Assembly (NCBI GenBank): GCA_964473865.1 | Contig: CAYYQN010000005.1 | Span: forward strand, 93,848-157,847 | DNA length: 64,000 nt | Direction: 5' to 3' | Source of the DNA: CAIMUX01 sp964473865 | GTDB taxonomy: Bacteria; Eisenbacteria; RBG-16-71-46; CAIMUX01 | Part shown: piece by piece, positions 32,897 through 41,222 of the stretch | How positions within the stretch are numbered: the first letter of the stretch is position 1 | How the letters are laid out: each line of letters starts with the position of its first letter | The notes under the pieces: model-generated | Told to the model about the DNA's origin: nothing | Database searches by the model: none | Seen by the model: the letters and a program-made list of their open reading frames with translations, nothing else | Made by a program: the position numbers and the translations under genes

Positions 32897-35170
32897 ATGT
32901 CCATGACCCATCCAACCACCCGGCGCCCGGTTTCGTCACTGCGCCGGGTGTGGTTTCAGGCATTCACCGTGATGTTGCTCACGGTGCCGGCGGTGGTCCG
33001 CGCCACCGATTACACCTACTCGTGGGGACATCCACGCCCACAGGGGAACACCGTGTTCGCAATCGCCTTCGCTGACGCCGCTCATGGCTGGGCGGTCGGT
33101 GGGAGCGGCTTCGTTCTCCGCACGCTCGACGGCGGCGAGCACTGGGACCTCCAACACGGTCCGCGGGCGATCGCCTCGGACCTCTTCGACCTAGTTGTGA
33201 CGCCATCCGGCGCGCTTCTGGCATGTGGCACGGGCGACGGGCTCTACCGCAGCACCGATGGCGGTGTGACCTGGACGTCGCCCCCACACCCACCGGCCGC
33301 CGGCCTGCGCGATCTGGCCATGCGGCCGGACGGCGCCGTCTCGGCGGCGGGGGAGAACGGGGTGGTCCTGCTCTCCGGTGACGACGGATTGACCTGGAGC
33401 TCGATCGGACCGGGCACCGGCACCATCCGCCACCACGCCTGGCGCACTACCACGGAGGCCTACGTCGTCGGCCAGGGAGTGTCCCATCGAACCACGAACA
33501 CCGGAACGACGTGGACTCAGTTTGTCCCCGAGGAGTTCTTCGGGTACAACGAGGTCTACTTCACCGACGCGCTGCACGGCTATGTGGTGGAGGATTTCGC
33601 CACCTGGAGCACGACCAACGGCGGCGGGTCCTGGGTGGAGGATTTCAACCCGACTCCGCCGCTGTATCGGTATCGGACACTCGTGCTCTCGCCCGCGCAC
33701 TGGCTGGTCGTATGTCACGGTGAAGGCGGCGAGCTGTGGGAGACCACGAACGCCGGCACGGATTGGACCGAGCACCTCTTCACTGGATCGGTCGGCTTTC
33801 CGTGTATCCACCAGGCCCCGGGGGGAAGGGTACACTTCGGGTCCGACACCGGGGATCTGTACCGGACGGACGACCTGGGGCTGACTATCGAGAACGCGAC
33901 GGAGAATCTCGGCGCGGGGGCGATTGGCGCGCGGATTCTCCTCCTGGTGGCGCGTCCCGATGGGGTCTTGTTTTCGGCAAACCAGCCGTCGAACTTCGGC
34001 GAACCGAACGCCTGGCTGCGCAGCGACAATGGTGGCGCCACCTGGTTTCCGCCGGCAGCGTCCCCAGACCTGAATTGGATCATCGATGGCGGGTTCTATG
34101 ACCAACTGCGCGGCGTGACCGGGGAGTACGAAGAGACCCGCGCCACACTCGACGGCGGCAAGACCTGGGTGCCGGGCACGCTGCCGGCCGGCTACCGGCT
34201 CTCCCGGTTCGCCCTGCCGGCAGCCGATCGTTACTTCGCGGCGGCTTACGGCACCAGCGGCGGAGGCGCGGTCTTCCGCAGCACTGACGGGGGCCTGATC
34301 TGGAATCCGGCCGGCGGAGGATTGCCCCTGGGCCCGGAGACGTTCTTCGACATCGCCTTCCCGTCGCCTGCAGTCGGATTCGCCGGCGGGATGAACGCGG
34401 CTCAGCAACCGCGTCTCTACCGCACGCTGGATGGTGGGGTCAGCTGGACCCTGCTATCCCCCGCCGGGCTGACCGCTCCGATCCGGGCGATGACCTGGTT
34501 CGACACCCAGATCGGGGTCATCTCCCAGGGGTACCCGGAAGAGGAAGTCCTTCGCACCACGAATGGAGGACTCACCTGGACACCGGTCCTGGCGGCTCGT
34601 CCCATTCGCTTCGTCCGGCGGGGCACACTCGAAGCCGTGGCGATCGAGAGCTACACCAGCGCGTTCCTGCACACCGCGGACGGCGGCGCAACCTGGGAGG
34701 CGATCCAGCCCCCTCTGAGCGGACCGTTTCCCGGGTCCTCGGATATCTGCACCGCGGCGGCGCCGGTGAGCGAAGGATGGGTGCTCGGGGGCGGACGCAA
34801 CCGGCTGTTGCGGGCGATCGAGGAATCCCCCGCGTCAACTCCGGGACTTCCGCCCGAGGACCGGGCCGCGGATGTCGCAAGGAGCGGTCCGACGCTAAAC
34901 GCGTCGCCGAACCCGTTCCGCCCCGAGTCCGGGAACGACTTGTCGCTCCGCTTCGACCTGCGGACCGCGGGTGAGGTCCGTCTGGAGATGTGCGACATTG
35001 CGGGTCGCCAGGTGCGCGAGGTAATTCAGGGACGCCGGGAGGCCGGAGAGCACCGGGCCTTCTGGGACGGCCGGGATGACGATGGCCGCCTGGTTACGGC
35101 GGGCGTGTACTTCGCGAAGCTGGCCGGCGAGGCCGGCGAGAACGCCGTTCGGATCGTGCGCGTGCGATGA
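32897..35170 (+). CDS. Secreted BNR/YCF48-like repeat protein with FlgD-like C-terminal domain
   Basis: GAGGAG lies 7 bases before the ATG at 32897, preferred over the ATG at 32891, which is only 1 base away from it. The 757-residue product has a signal peptide (about 1-38, ending VVRAT). About thirteen BNR-type repeats ('RTLDGGxxW', 'RSTDGGVTW') spaced about 45-60 residues form a sialidase-like or YCF48-like propeller. The final 85 residues are a FlgD-like Ig domain ('NPFRPESGNDLSLRF', 'MCDIAGRQVREV', 'WDGRDDDGRLVTAGVYF'). The catalytic residues of true sialidases are not evident. A surface role is inferred. Confidence 0.88.
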   Translation: MSMTHPTTRRPVSSLRRVWFQAFTVMLLTVPAVVRATDYTYSWGHPRPQGNTVFAIAFADAAHGWAVGGSGFVLRTLDGGEHWDLQHGPRAIASDLFDLVVTPSGALLACGTGDGLYRSTDGGVTWTSPPHPPAAGLRDLAMRPDGAVSAAGENGVVLLSGDDGLTWSSIGPGTGTIRHHAWRTTTEAYVVGQGVSHRTTNTGTTWTQFVPEEFFGYNEVYFTDALHGYVVEDFATWSTTNGGGSWVEDFNPTPPLYRYRTLVLSPAHWLVVCHGEGGELWETTNAGTDWTEHLFTGSVGFPCIHQAPGGRVHFGSDTGDLYRTDDLGLTIENATENLGAGAIGARILLLVARPDGVLFSANQPSNFGEPNAWLRSDNGGATWFPPAASPDLNWIIDGGFYDQLRGVTGEYEETRATLDGGKTWVPGTLPAGYRLSRFALPAADRYFAAAYGTSGGGAVFRSTDGGLIWNPAGGGLPLGPETFFDIAFPSPAVGFAGGMNAAQQPRLYRTLDGGVSWTLLSPAGLTAPIRAMTWFDTQIGVISQGYPEEEVLRTTNGGLTWTPVLAARPIRFVRRGTLEAVAIESYTSAFLHTADGGATWEAIQPPLSGPFPGSSDICTAAAPVSEGWVLGGGRNRLLRAIEESPASTPGLPPEDRAADVARSGPTLNASPNPFRPESGNDLSLRFDLRTAGEVRLEMCDIAGRQVREVIQGRREAGEHRAFWDGRDDDGRLVTAGVYFAKLAGEAGENAVRIVRVR

Positions 35171-35178
35171 CCGGGTAC

Positions 35179-35221
35179 GATGCGGTCCGGCCGGGCCGTG
35201 AAGGAGTCGGCCGGCCGCATC
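35179..35221 (+). terminator. Strong hairpin after the BNR-repeat gene
   Basis: GATGCGG-T-CCGGCCG pairs with CGGCCGG-CCGCATC, a 14-bp stem with one bulged base and a 14-base loop. It begins 9 bases after the stop. There is no T-run. The rest of 35222-35444 holds nothing recognisable. Confidence 0.5.
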
Positions 35222-35444
35222 TGCGGCGCTGGTTGCTCCGCCGCGGCGTGTGACGCGTGGCGCATGGCGGCCATGGCGCAGCCGGAGTTGCCGGAGCCTG
35301 CTCCTCAGGGTGGGGGTCGGCCCGGGCCCGTCCGGCGCGTGACCTGTGGAGAGATGGAGCGAGCCCGGGCCCCTGGACTATGATCCGGGCGATGAACCGC
35401 AGACCTGTCCTTCTCCCAAGCCGTCGAAGCGGCCCCGGTGCAAG

Positions 35445-35927
35445 ATGCGAATGAAGTTGCCATTCCCGCCTCGCATCTTCCCGGTGGCGATCTACGCCTC
35501 CGCCATGGGCTGGCTGGAAGCGGTCGTCGTCGTCTACATCCGGGGACTGCTCGGTCTGCCCCGCGGCGGGACGCCGCCGCCGCCCGAGCTCCTGATGCGC
35601 AAGCTCGCCGAGCTGCCGTGGCTCATGTCCACCGAGCAGGGCCGCGAGGCCGCCACGTTGCTCATGCTGGCCGCGGTCGGATGGCTCGCCGGCCGCTCGG
35701 GGCGAGGCCGGCTGGGCGCCTTCCTTGTGGCGTTTGGGGTGTGGGACCTCACCTACTACGCAGCGTTGCGGATCCTGCTGCATTGGCCGCCCAGTCTCGG
35801 CACGATGGACCTGCTCTTCCTGATCCCCCCGAGTCCCCTCTGGAACCAGCCGGTCTGGGTGCCGATGTCGATCTCGTGCGTGATGATCGGGTGCGGCTGG
35901 GCCCTGATGAGGCGCGACCCCGCGTGA
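35445..35927 (+). CDS. Small integral membrane protein, function unknown
   Basis: This protein of about 160 residues has four likely membrane helices (about 8-30, 63-78, 84-104, 130-152). The motif 'YASAMGWLEAVVVVYIRGLLG' and 'GVWDLTYYAALRILLHWP' look conserved, but I do not recognise a named family. The ATG at 35445 has no clear ribosome binding site; the open frame extends upstream with no better start. It ends 16 bases before the EamA gene, so both may be co-transcribed. Confidence 0.7.
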   Translation: MRMKLPFPPRIFPVAIYASAMGWLEAVVVVYIRGLLGLPRGGTPPPPELLMRKLAELPWLMSTEQGREAATLLMLAAVGWLAGRSGRGRLGAFLVAFGVWDLTYYAALRILLHWPPSLGTMDLLFLIPPSPLWNQPVWVPMSISCVMIGCGWALMRRDPA

Positions 35928-35943
35928 GACAGAGGGAGCGGCG

Positions 35944-36942
35944 ATGAGACGGGATACCGGACCCGCTTCCGGCGAGGCAAAGCCGGTTCCCGCCTCCCCT
36001 CATTCCTCCCATGGGCTTGTCTTCACCGTGATGTTCCTGCTCTTCGTCGTCTGGTCGAACTCCTTTCACGCCGTGACCTACTTCCGCACCGGCGTGAAAG
36101 TCTCGGCCTTCGACCTGGTGACGATGCGGTTCGGCCCGGTGGCGCTCTTCTGCATCCTCTACTGCCTCTGGCGCCGGCGCGAGACGCTCGCCATCCTCCG
36201 CCGCGACGGCCTGCGCGTCGTGCTCATGGCACTGTGCCTGGTCCCCAGCTACAACCTCGCCCTCAACTGGGGGCAAGGACGGGTGCCGCCGGCCACGGCG
36301 AGTCTGATCATCGCGATGAACCCGGTCTTCACGCTCCTTCTGGCCGTCGCGTTCCTGGGTGAGCGCCTCCGATGGAACAAGGTTCTCGGGTTCCTGGTGG
36401 CGTTTCTCGGCGTCTACCTTCTGGTGCGCGAGCAGCGCGGTTCCTTCGGGAGCGGCTATGAGCTCTACGCGCTGGTGGTGCTCCTGGCGCCCCTGTCCTG
36501 GGCGATCGCCTCCGTGGCGGGCAAGCCGGCCACGGCCCGCACCGACCCGATGCTCCTCAGCACTGTCGCCACCGGCCTGGGCAGCCTGCCGTTCCTCGGT
36601 ACGATGATCCTGGGCACCGGGGGCGTGCACGAAGTCCTGCGCAACCTCACTCTCACCGGCTGGGCTGCGTTGATTCACCTCTCGGTACTCTGCACCATCC
36701 TGGGATTCGCCGCGTTCTTCTGGGCCCTGGGGAAACTGCCGGCTTCCACGGTCGCGGCGTTCGTCTTCCTGAATCCGCCTCTGACCGCGGCGTTCGGCAC
36801 CCTCTGGAAGACGGAGGCGTTTCACTGGAGCACGGTGGTATTCGGGTCCCTGACGCTGGCCGGGGTCGCGCTCAGCTCCGGCGTGCTCACGCGCAGACTC
36901 CGCCCGTCAGGCTCGCGGGGGGCCGCCCTGCCGCCGGAGTAG
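35944..36942 (+). CDS. EamA/DMT-family transporter
   Basis: This 332-residue protein has about ten hydrophobic helices in two repeated halves, as in drug/metabolite transporters. Typical features are 'PPATASLIIAMNPVFTLLLA' followed by 'LGERLRWNKVLGFLVAFLGV' in the first half, and 'STVAAFVFLNPPLTAAFG' followed by an acidic residue (E) in the second. It should be an inner-membrane metabolite exporter; the substrate is unknown. It follows a small membrane protein by 16 bases. Confidence 0.9.
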   Translation: MRRDTGPASGEAKPVPASPHSSHGLVFTVMFLLFVVWSNSFHAVTYFRTGVKVSAFDLVTMRFGPVALFCILYCLWRRRETLAILRRDGLRVVLMALCLVPSYNLALNWGQGRVPPATASLIIAMNPVFTLLLAVAFLGERLRWNKVLGFLVAFLGVYLLVREQRGSFGSGYELYALVVLLAPLSWAIASVAGKPATARTDPMLLSTVATGLGSLPFLGTMILGTGGVHEVLRNLTLTGWAALIHLSVLCTILGFAAFFWALGKLPASTVAAFVFLNPPLTAAFGTLWKTEAFHWSTVVFGSLTLAGVALSSGVLTRRLRPSGSRGAALPPE

Positions 36943-37011
36943 CGAAGGCCCCGCCGTCACCGATTCAGAAGAAGCCGGCCGCCGCGACGCCGCGACGCCA
37001 CCGGGTGGGCG

Positions 37012-37089
37012 GGGGTCACGAACGGAAAGCCACGCCTCCACCGGTCCCGCGGGGATCACGGACGGAGAGCCGCGCCGCCACCGGGTCCG
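37012..37089. repeat. Two tandem 39-bp units
   Basis: GGGGTCACGAACGG-type unit (37012-37050) followed by GGGGATCACGGACGG-type unit (37051-37089); both continue with AGCC.CGCC.CCACCGG. The second unit contains the 3' end of the HAD gene, and its stop codon lies in the repeat. A more decayed unit may lie upstream. Confidence 0.55.
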
Positions 37090-37781
37090 AGAGGCGCGCG
37101 ACCGGGAAACAGCGCCGCAACCGGAGCGAGGCTCGGCGAGCGCACCACCGCGTGCGCGATCGACTCCAGCTCGGCGCACTTCGGGTTGAACGCCACCGTG
37201 AATCCCGCCACGCGGGCAACACCCAGGTCGTTCACGTTGTCTCCGACAAAGGCGCAACGAGAGAGCGGCAAGCCGTGGCGGCGGGCGAGGTGATCGAGCG
37301 CGCGGGCCTTGCCGTCCATGTCGAACGGCGTCGCGCGCCAGCCGGTGAGCCGTCCCGCGGCGTCGAATTCGAGGCCGTTGGTGTACACCTCGCAGAACGG
37401 GTGCTCGGGAAAGAACGCGTCGATGACAACATCGAGCGTCCCGGAAATGACGGCAAGCAGATAGCCCCGATCGCGCAGCTCCTGCAGGACTTCGGCCGCG
37501 TGATCCACCCGCCGAAGCGCCTGCACCTCGGCCATGATCTCGAACCGCGTAGCCCCGGCCTCGATCCACCCCCCGACATCGAGGGCGACCCAGGTGGGAT
37601 AGTCGATGACACCCGCCCGGTAGTCATGGTACCGCTGGTGGTTCATCCGATCGTCGCCCATGAAGCGCCGGTTCAGAAGCTCCCAGATGACCTTACCGTC
37701 GGGGTGGTCTACCAGGGTGCCGTCGACGTCAAAGGCAATGAGTTCGATGCCTTCGCCGTGGCCGTTGGATGCAGGGCGCAT
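37056..37781 (-). CDS. HAD-superfamily phosphatase (phosphoserine phosphatase-like)
   Basis: This 241-residue protein starts at the ATG 37781 with GGAGAG before it. HAD motif I 'IAFDVDGTLVDH' is near residue 15. Motif II is 'LLAVISGTLDVVIDAFF', a Lys lies in 'DMDGKARALDHL', and motif III/IV is 'FVGDNVNDLGVARVAG'. This is the layout of SerB-like HAD phosphatases. The substrate is not certain. The last residues ('GPGGGAALRP') are encoded within a tandem repeat and may have been added by it. Confidence 0.88.
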   Translation of the reverse strand: MRPASNGHGEGIELIAFDVDGTLVDHPDGKVIWELLNRRFMGDDRMNHQRYHDYRAGVIDYPTWVALDVGGWIEAGATRFEIMAEVQALRRVDHAAEVLQELRDRGYLLAVISGTLDVVIDAFFPEHPFCEVYTNGLEFDAAGRLTGWRATPFDMDGKARALDHLARRHGLPLSRCAFVGDNVNDLGVARVAGFTVAFNPKCAELESIAHAVVRSPSLAPVAALFPGRAPLGPGGGAALRP

Positions 37782-37907
37782 GGTCTCTCCGGGGGATCGG
37801 CGCCGGCCTGATTCCGGGCTCCTTGCCCGCATCAGCCATCCTTGGAGTCATAGCATCCGAGGCGCCCGATCCCAAGCGAGGAGTCAGGCGCGACCGGCAG
37901 CCGGGGT

Positions 37908-38930
37908 TCAAGTGTTCGGAGCCAGACGCGAGAGCCGGCGGAGAAGCGCCAGGTTCCGCCGGTCGGCATTCCCTTCCTTCGGCGTCTCGAGGACCATTGG
38001 CACGGCCCGAAACGCCGGATCCCGGAGGAAGAACCCGAACGGCTTCGATCCGATCCGCCCCCGGCCGATGTGCGCGTGGCGATCGACGCGACAGCCGAGT
38101 TCCTTCACGCAGTCGTTGAGGTGAAACCATCCCACCCGCTCGAGGCCGATCAGAAGGCGGAGTTGCTCGCGGAGTTCGGCGTACGCCTCCGGGGTGCGGA
38201 AGTCGTAGCCTGCGGCAAAGAGGTGGCAGGTGTCGAGACAGACGCCGACGCGCGGGTCGCCGTCGCAGCGGTCGACCAACTCGGCCAGGTGCTCGAGGCG
38301 GTAGCCGAGGCCGCTCCCCTGTCCCGCCGTGCTCTCCACCAACAGGCGAGTCCGGTACCCGGCCGTGGCCCGGAGCGTCTCCCGCATCGCCTCGGCCACC
38401 CACCGCAGCCCTTCCGCCTCTCCCGCCCCCAGGTGCGCGCCGGGATGAAACACCAGCCGCGGGATTCGCAAGGCCTCGCAGCGCTCCACCTCATCGATGA
38501 AGGCCCGCCGGGATTTCACCCGCAGCGGCCGTCGGGGCGAGGCGAGGTTGATGAGATAAGAGTCGTGCACCGCGGCTGCGAACGGCCCCAGGCGCGCATC
38601 CGCATCGAGGTATTGCCGGATCGACACCGCATCGAGCGGCTTCACCTTCCACTGGTTCGGACTCGCGGTGAAGAGCTGCACCGCGCCGCATTGATGGCGG
38701 GCGGAGGCCTCCAAGGCGTGGTGCAAGCCGCCCGCAATCGACATATGCGCGCCGAGGAACGGATGCCAGGAGGCCGTTTCCACGATCAAGCGTTCGTCTC
38801 CCGGCACCATGGACAATCGCGCCACCGGTCGTTCTGTACGGATCGGTTTCGGGTCCCGCATGGATGCATGGTAGAGCAAGACAAACTCCCGTTCACCCTG
38901 CGACAGCAGATGTCCGACCGTAGGCGGCAT
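37908..38930 (-). CDS. nfo: Endonuclease IV (AP endonuclease, Nfo family)
   Basis: The core starts 'LGAHMSIAGGLHHALEASAR' and continues with 'VHDSYLINLASP', 'RLVFHPGAHLGAG', 'LLVESTAGQGSGLG', 'GVCLDTCHLFAAGYD', 'WFHLNDCVKELGCRVDRHAH' and 'PMVLETPKE'. These carry the His/Glu/Asp zinc ligands of the three-zinc TIM barrel. It repairs abasic sites in DNA. I chose the ATG at 38930 (340 aa) because GGAGG lies 5 bases before it. This gives about 60 residues before the usual start of the family, so a later start is possible. Confidence 0.9.
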   Translation of the reverse strand: MPPTVGHLLSQGEREFVLLYHASMRDPKPIRTERPVARLSMVPGDERLIVETASWHPFLGAHMSIAGGLHHALEASARHQCGAVQLFTASPNQWKVKPLDAVSIRQYLDADARLGPFAAAVHDSYLINLASPRRPLRVKSRRAFIDEVERCEALRIPRLVFHPGAHLGAGEAEGLRWVAEAMRETLRATAGYRTRLLVESTAGQGSGLGYRLEHLAELVDRCDGDPRVGVCLDTCHLFAAGYDFRTPEAYAELREQLRLLIGLERVGWFHLNDCVKELGCRVDRHAHIGRGRIGSKPFGFFLRDPAFRAVPMVLETPKEGNADRRNLALLRRLSRLAPNT

Positions 38931-39253
38931 GATTCCTCCGTGGTTGGCGCCGGGGCGAGGCACCGCTCACTCCACCGTGGTGCGCGGACGCGCAAGCCGA
39001 CCGTATCGATCGCCTCGCCCGGCGCACGACCGCGCCTCCTTTGGACGCCACCGGCGGGGCGGACGCGGCCCCGCGAGAGATCGAGCCACGACCGCGCCAC
39101 CGTTCGACACTGCCGGCGGGGCGGACGCGCAGGAGATGGAGCGACAACCGCGCCCTCGCGGGATGCTGCCGTGGGCTGCGGGCCGGCGATTGGTCCGTGC
39201 TATCTTCCATCGGACGCGGACAGACCCGACCCGACGACGAAGGGAAGCGCGCT
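38931..39253. other. Divergent intergenic region with decayed tandem repeats
   Basis: This stretch lies between endonuclease IV (minus) and the NFACT-like gene (plus). It is open in several frames but holds no recognisable domain. It contains the 62-bp repeat at 39025-39150. Confidence 0.4.
39025..39150. repeat. 62-bp tandem repeat, two copies plus a fragment
   Basis: Copies start at CACGACCGCGCC (39025 and 39087) and share CCGGCGGGGCGGACGCG near the middle. A third partial copy (GACAACCGCGCC) starts near 39143. The units differ at about a quarter of positions, so they are old. This is one of several such intergenic repeats in the window. Confidence 0.5.
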
Positions 39254-41044
39254 TTGGACGACGCGACTCTGCAACAGGCGACCCGGGACCTCGCCCGGCG
39301 GCTGCGCGCGCCGGCGCGCGTGGCGGCGGTGGAGGCCGCCCCGCGGCGGCTGTCGCTGCTGTTGGAGTGGGCGGAGCCGAGCACGCGTCAGCGGCTGGTC
39401 CTCGATGTCGACCCGGCCCATGCCACCCTCCACCTGACCCCGGCGGGTCGCGAGCCGGCGGTGGCTTCGACCGGCGGGTTTGGCGGAGGACTACCGGGGC
39501 TGTTCCTCGCGGCCGTGGAGGAGGCGGGCGAACCCCGGCTCCTGCGATTCCGCTTCATCCCTCCCCCGCGGGCGGAAGCGACGGAGCCGCGCATCCTGGT
39601 CGCCGAGTGGACCGGCGCCAGCGGAAACCTGCGTCTTCTCGACTCGGACGACACGGTCCTGGAGTGCGGCCTCCCCCGCGGGCCGCGTCCCGGCGAACCC
39701 TGGCGACCGCCGCACCGGCGCGATACCGCCTCCGGGGCCTCGGCCTCCCGCCGGAGCACGGACACCGGGCCTGCGGACCGCGCAGCTCGCCGGGATGTGG
39801 GTGTCAGGCCCGAGACCGGGAGTCCGGTTTCGTCCGGGCTTCAACAGGGACCGGTCGCGGGTCCGGAGGCGCCGGGGACGGGATTCGATCCGGCGGCTTT
39901 TCACGCGGAGCTGGCCCGGTCCCATATGTTGGCCCTCGCCCGGGCCGAGGCGGACGAGCGGCGGCGCCTCTATCAGCGCTCTCTCCAGACGGAGACACGG
40001 CGACTGGTGCGCCTGCGCGACAACCTGCTCCGCGAGCGCGTCGATCCGGAGTTCGGACCGCGCCTGCGCCGGGGCGCCGAGGCGATCCTGGGGCACCTGC
40101 ACGAGGTGAAGAAGGGCGACACCCGATTCGAATGTGCCGACTGGGTCCGCGATGGAGAGATGCTGGTTGTGGAGCTCGACCCGGCCCGGACGCCGGTGCA
40201 AAACGCCGAAGCGGCGTTTCGGCGAGCCCGGCGCTGGGACCGCGGCGAGCCGCATCGCCGGCGTCGACTCGTGGCGATCGATTCGGCGGTTGCGCGGCTC
40301 TCCGCCCTGGAGGTGAAGATCCGGGACGCCGCGGCGCCACCGGGCGAGATCTCATTCGCGCGTCAACTCGATGAAGCGCTGGGGATCTTCCGCCGGGCGA
40401 GGGGAACGGCGTCGGACCGGGCCGCGGGCGTTGCCGGCGGTACGAGGCGGGGCCGGGCCGGGGCCGCGGAACCAGGAGAGGCTGCCGTTGGTGGGAGAGA
40501 GCGCGGCGGCCAGCCCGCGGGAGCCGCCGTACGCCGGGGCGGTCCGGCCGGCGCCCGGGGACGCAGCGGGGGCGGTTCAGCCGGCGCGGGCGGCGGCGTG
40601 ACCATCCCCGAGTCGCCCCGCGAGCGCCGCGATCGAAAGGAGGGGGGCGGCTTTCATCCACGCTCCTACCAGACGAAGGACGGCTGGACCGTGCTCGTGG
40701 GCCGCTCCAATCAGGAGAACGACTACCTCACCCACCGCCTGGCGCACCCCGAAGACTACTGGTTCCACGCGCACGGAGTGCCGGGCAGCCATGTCGTGTT
40801 GCGGCGCGAGGGACGGAAGGACAATCCAAGCGCCAAGACGGTCGAAGAGGCCGCTGCCATCGCGGCGTTTTTCAGCAAGGCCCGGCATTCCTCGAAGGCC
40901 CCGGTGATCTACACCCTCAGGAAGTACGTACGCAAGCCGCGTGGCGCCAAGGCGGGCCTCGCGGTGTGCCAGCGCGAGAAGTCGATCATGGTGATGCCGA
41001 AGGACCCGGGTGAAGGCCGAGAGCCGGAGTGGATGGAGGAGTAG
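39254..41044 (+). CDS. NFACT/RqcH-family protein
   Basis: The C-terminal 110 residues are an NFACT-R (DUF814) domain: 'YQTKDGWTVLVGRSNQEND', 'HPEDYWFHAHGVPGSHVVLR', then a basic segment 'TLRKYVRKPRGAKAG'. A long helical middle (about 220-370) fits the coiled-coil arms. The N-terminal NFACT-N part is weakly conserved. A Gly/Arg-rich insert of about 60 residues lies before the DUF814 domain. TTG at 39254 with AAGGGA upstream is the likely start (596 aa), since the open frame further up crosses decayed repeats. RqcH proteins rescue stalled 50S ribosomes by adding alanine tails; this is the family role, inferred here. Confidence 0.85.
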   Translation: MDDATLQQATRDLARRLRAPARVAAVEAAPRRLSLLLEWAEPSTRQRLVLDVDPAHATLHLTPAGREPAVASTGGFGGGLPGLFLAAVEEAGEPRLLRFRFIPPPRAEATEPRILVAEWTGASGNLRLLDSDDTVLECGLPRGPRPGEPWRPPHRRDTASGASASRRSTDTGPADRAARRDVGVRPETGSPVSSGLQQGPVAGPEAPGTGFDPAAFHAELARSHMLALARAEADERRRLYQRSLQTETRRLVRLRDNLLRERVDPEFGPRLRRGAEAILGHLHEVKKGDTRFECADWVRDGEMLVVELDPARTPVQNAEAAFRRARRWDRGEPHRRRRLVAIDSAVARLSALEVKIRDAAAPPGEISFARQLDEALGIFRRARGTASDRAAGVAGGTRRGRAGAAEPGEAAVGGRERGGQPAGAAVRRGGPAGARGRSGGGSAGAGGGVTIPESPRERRDRKEGGGFHPRSYQTKDGWTVLVGRSNQENDYLTHRLAHPEDYWFHAHGVPGSHVVLRREGRKDNPSAKTVEEAAAIAAFFSKARHSSKAPVIYTLRKYVRKPRGAKAGLAVCQREKSIMVMPKDPGEGREPEWMEE

Positions 41045-41084
41045 CCGCCGACCGCACGCCGCCCGAAACCTTCGGGTCGGCGGC
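41044..41084 (+). terminator. Hairpin at the end of the NFACT gene
   Basis: GCCGCCGACC pairs perfectly with GGTCGGCGGC (10-bp stem, 21-base loop). The loop region also contains the alternative hairpin CCCGAA-ACC-TTCGGG. It begins at the last base of the stop codon and lies between convergent genes. Confidence 0.5.
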
Positions 41085-41222
41085 CCCGACCTCACCATCC
41101 GTCGTCGCCCGCCGTCCACGACGCGCCGTAGCGTCGCCATCATCCTCACGTCCCGATCGGCTGGCGCGTGAGGGCCGGCCGGAGAGCCGGTGCCCTCGTC
41201 TCACCCCTCTGCGGACCACAGT

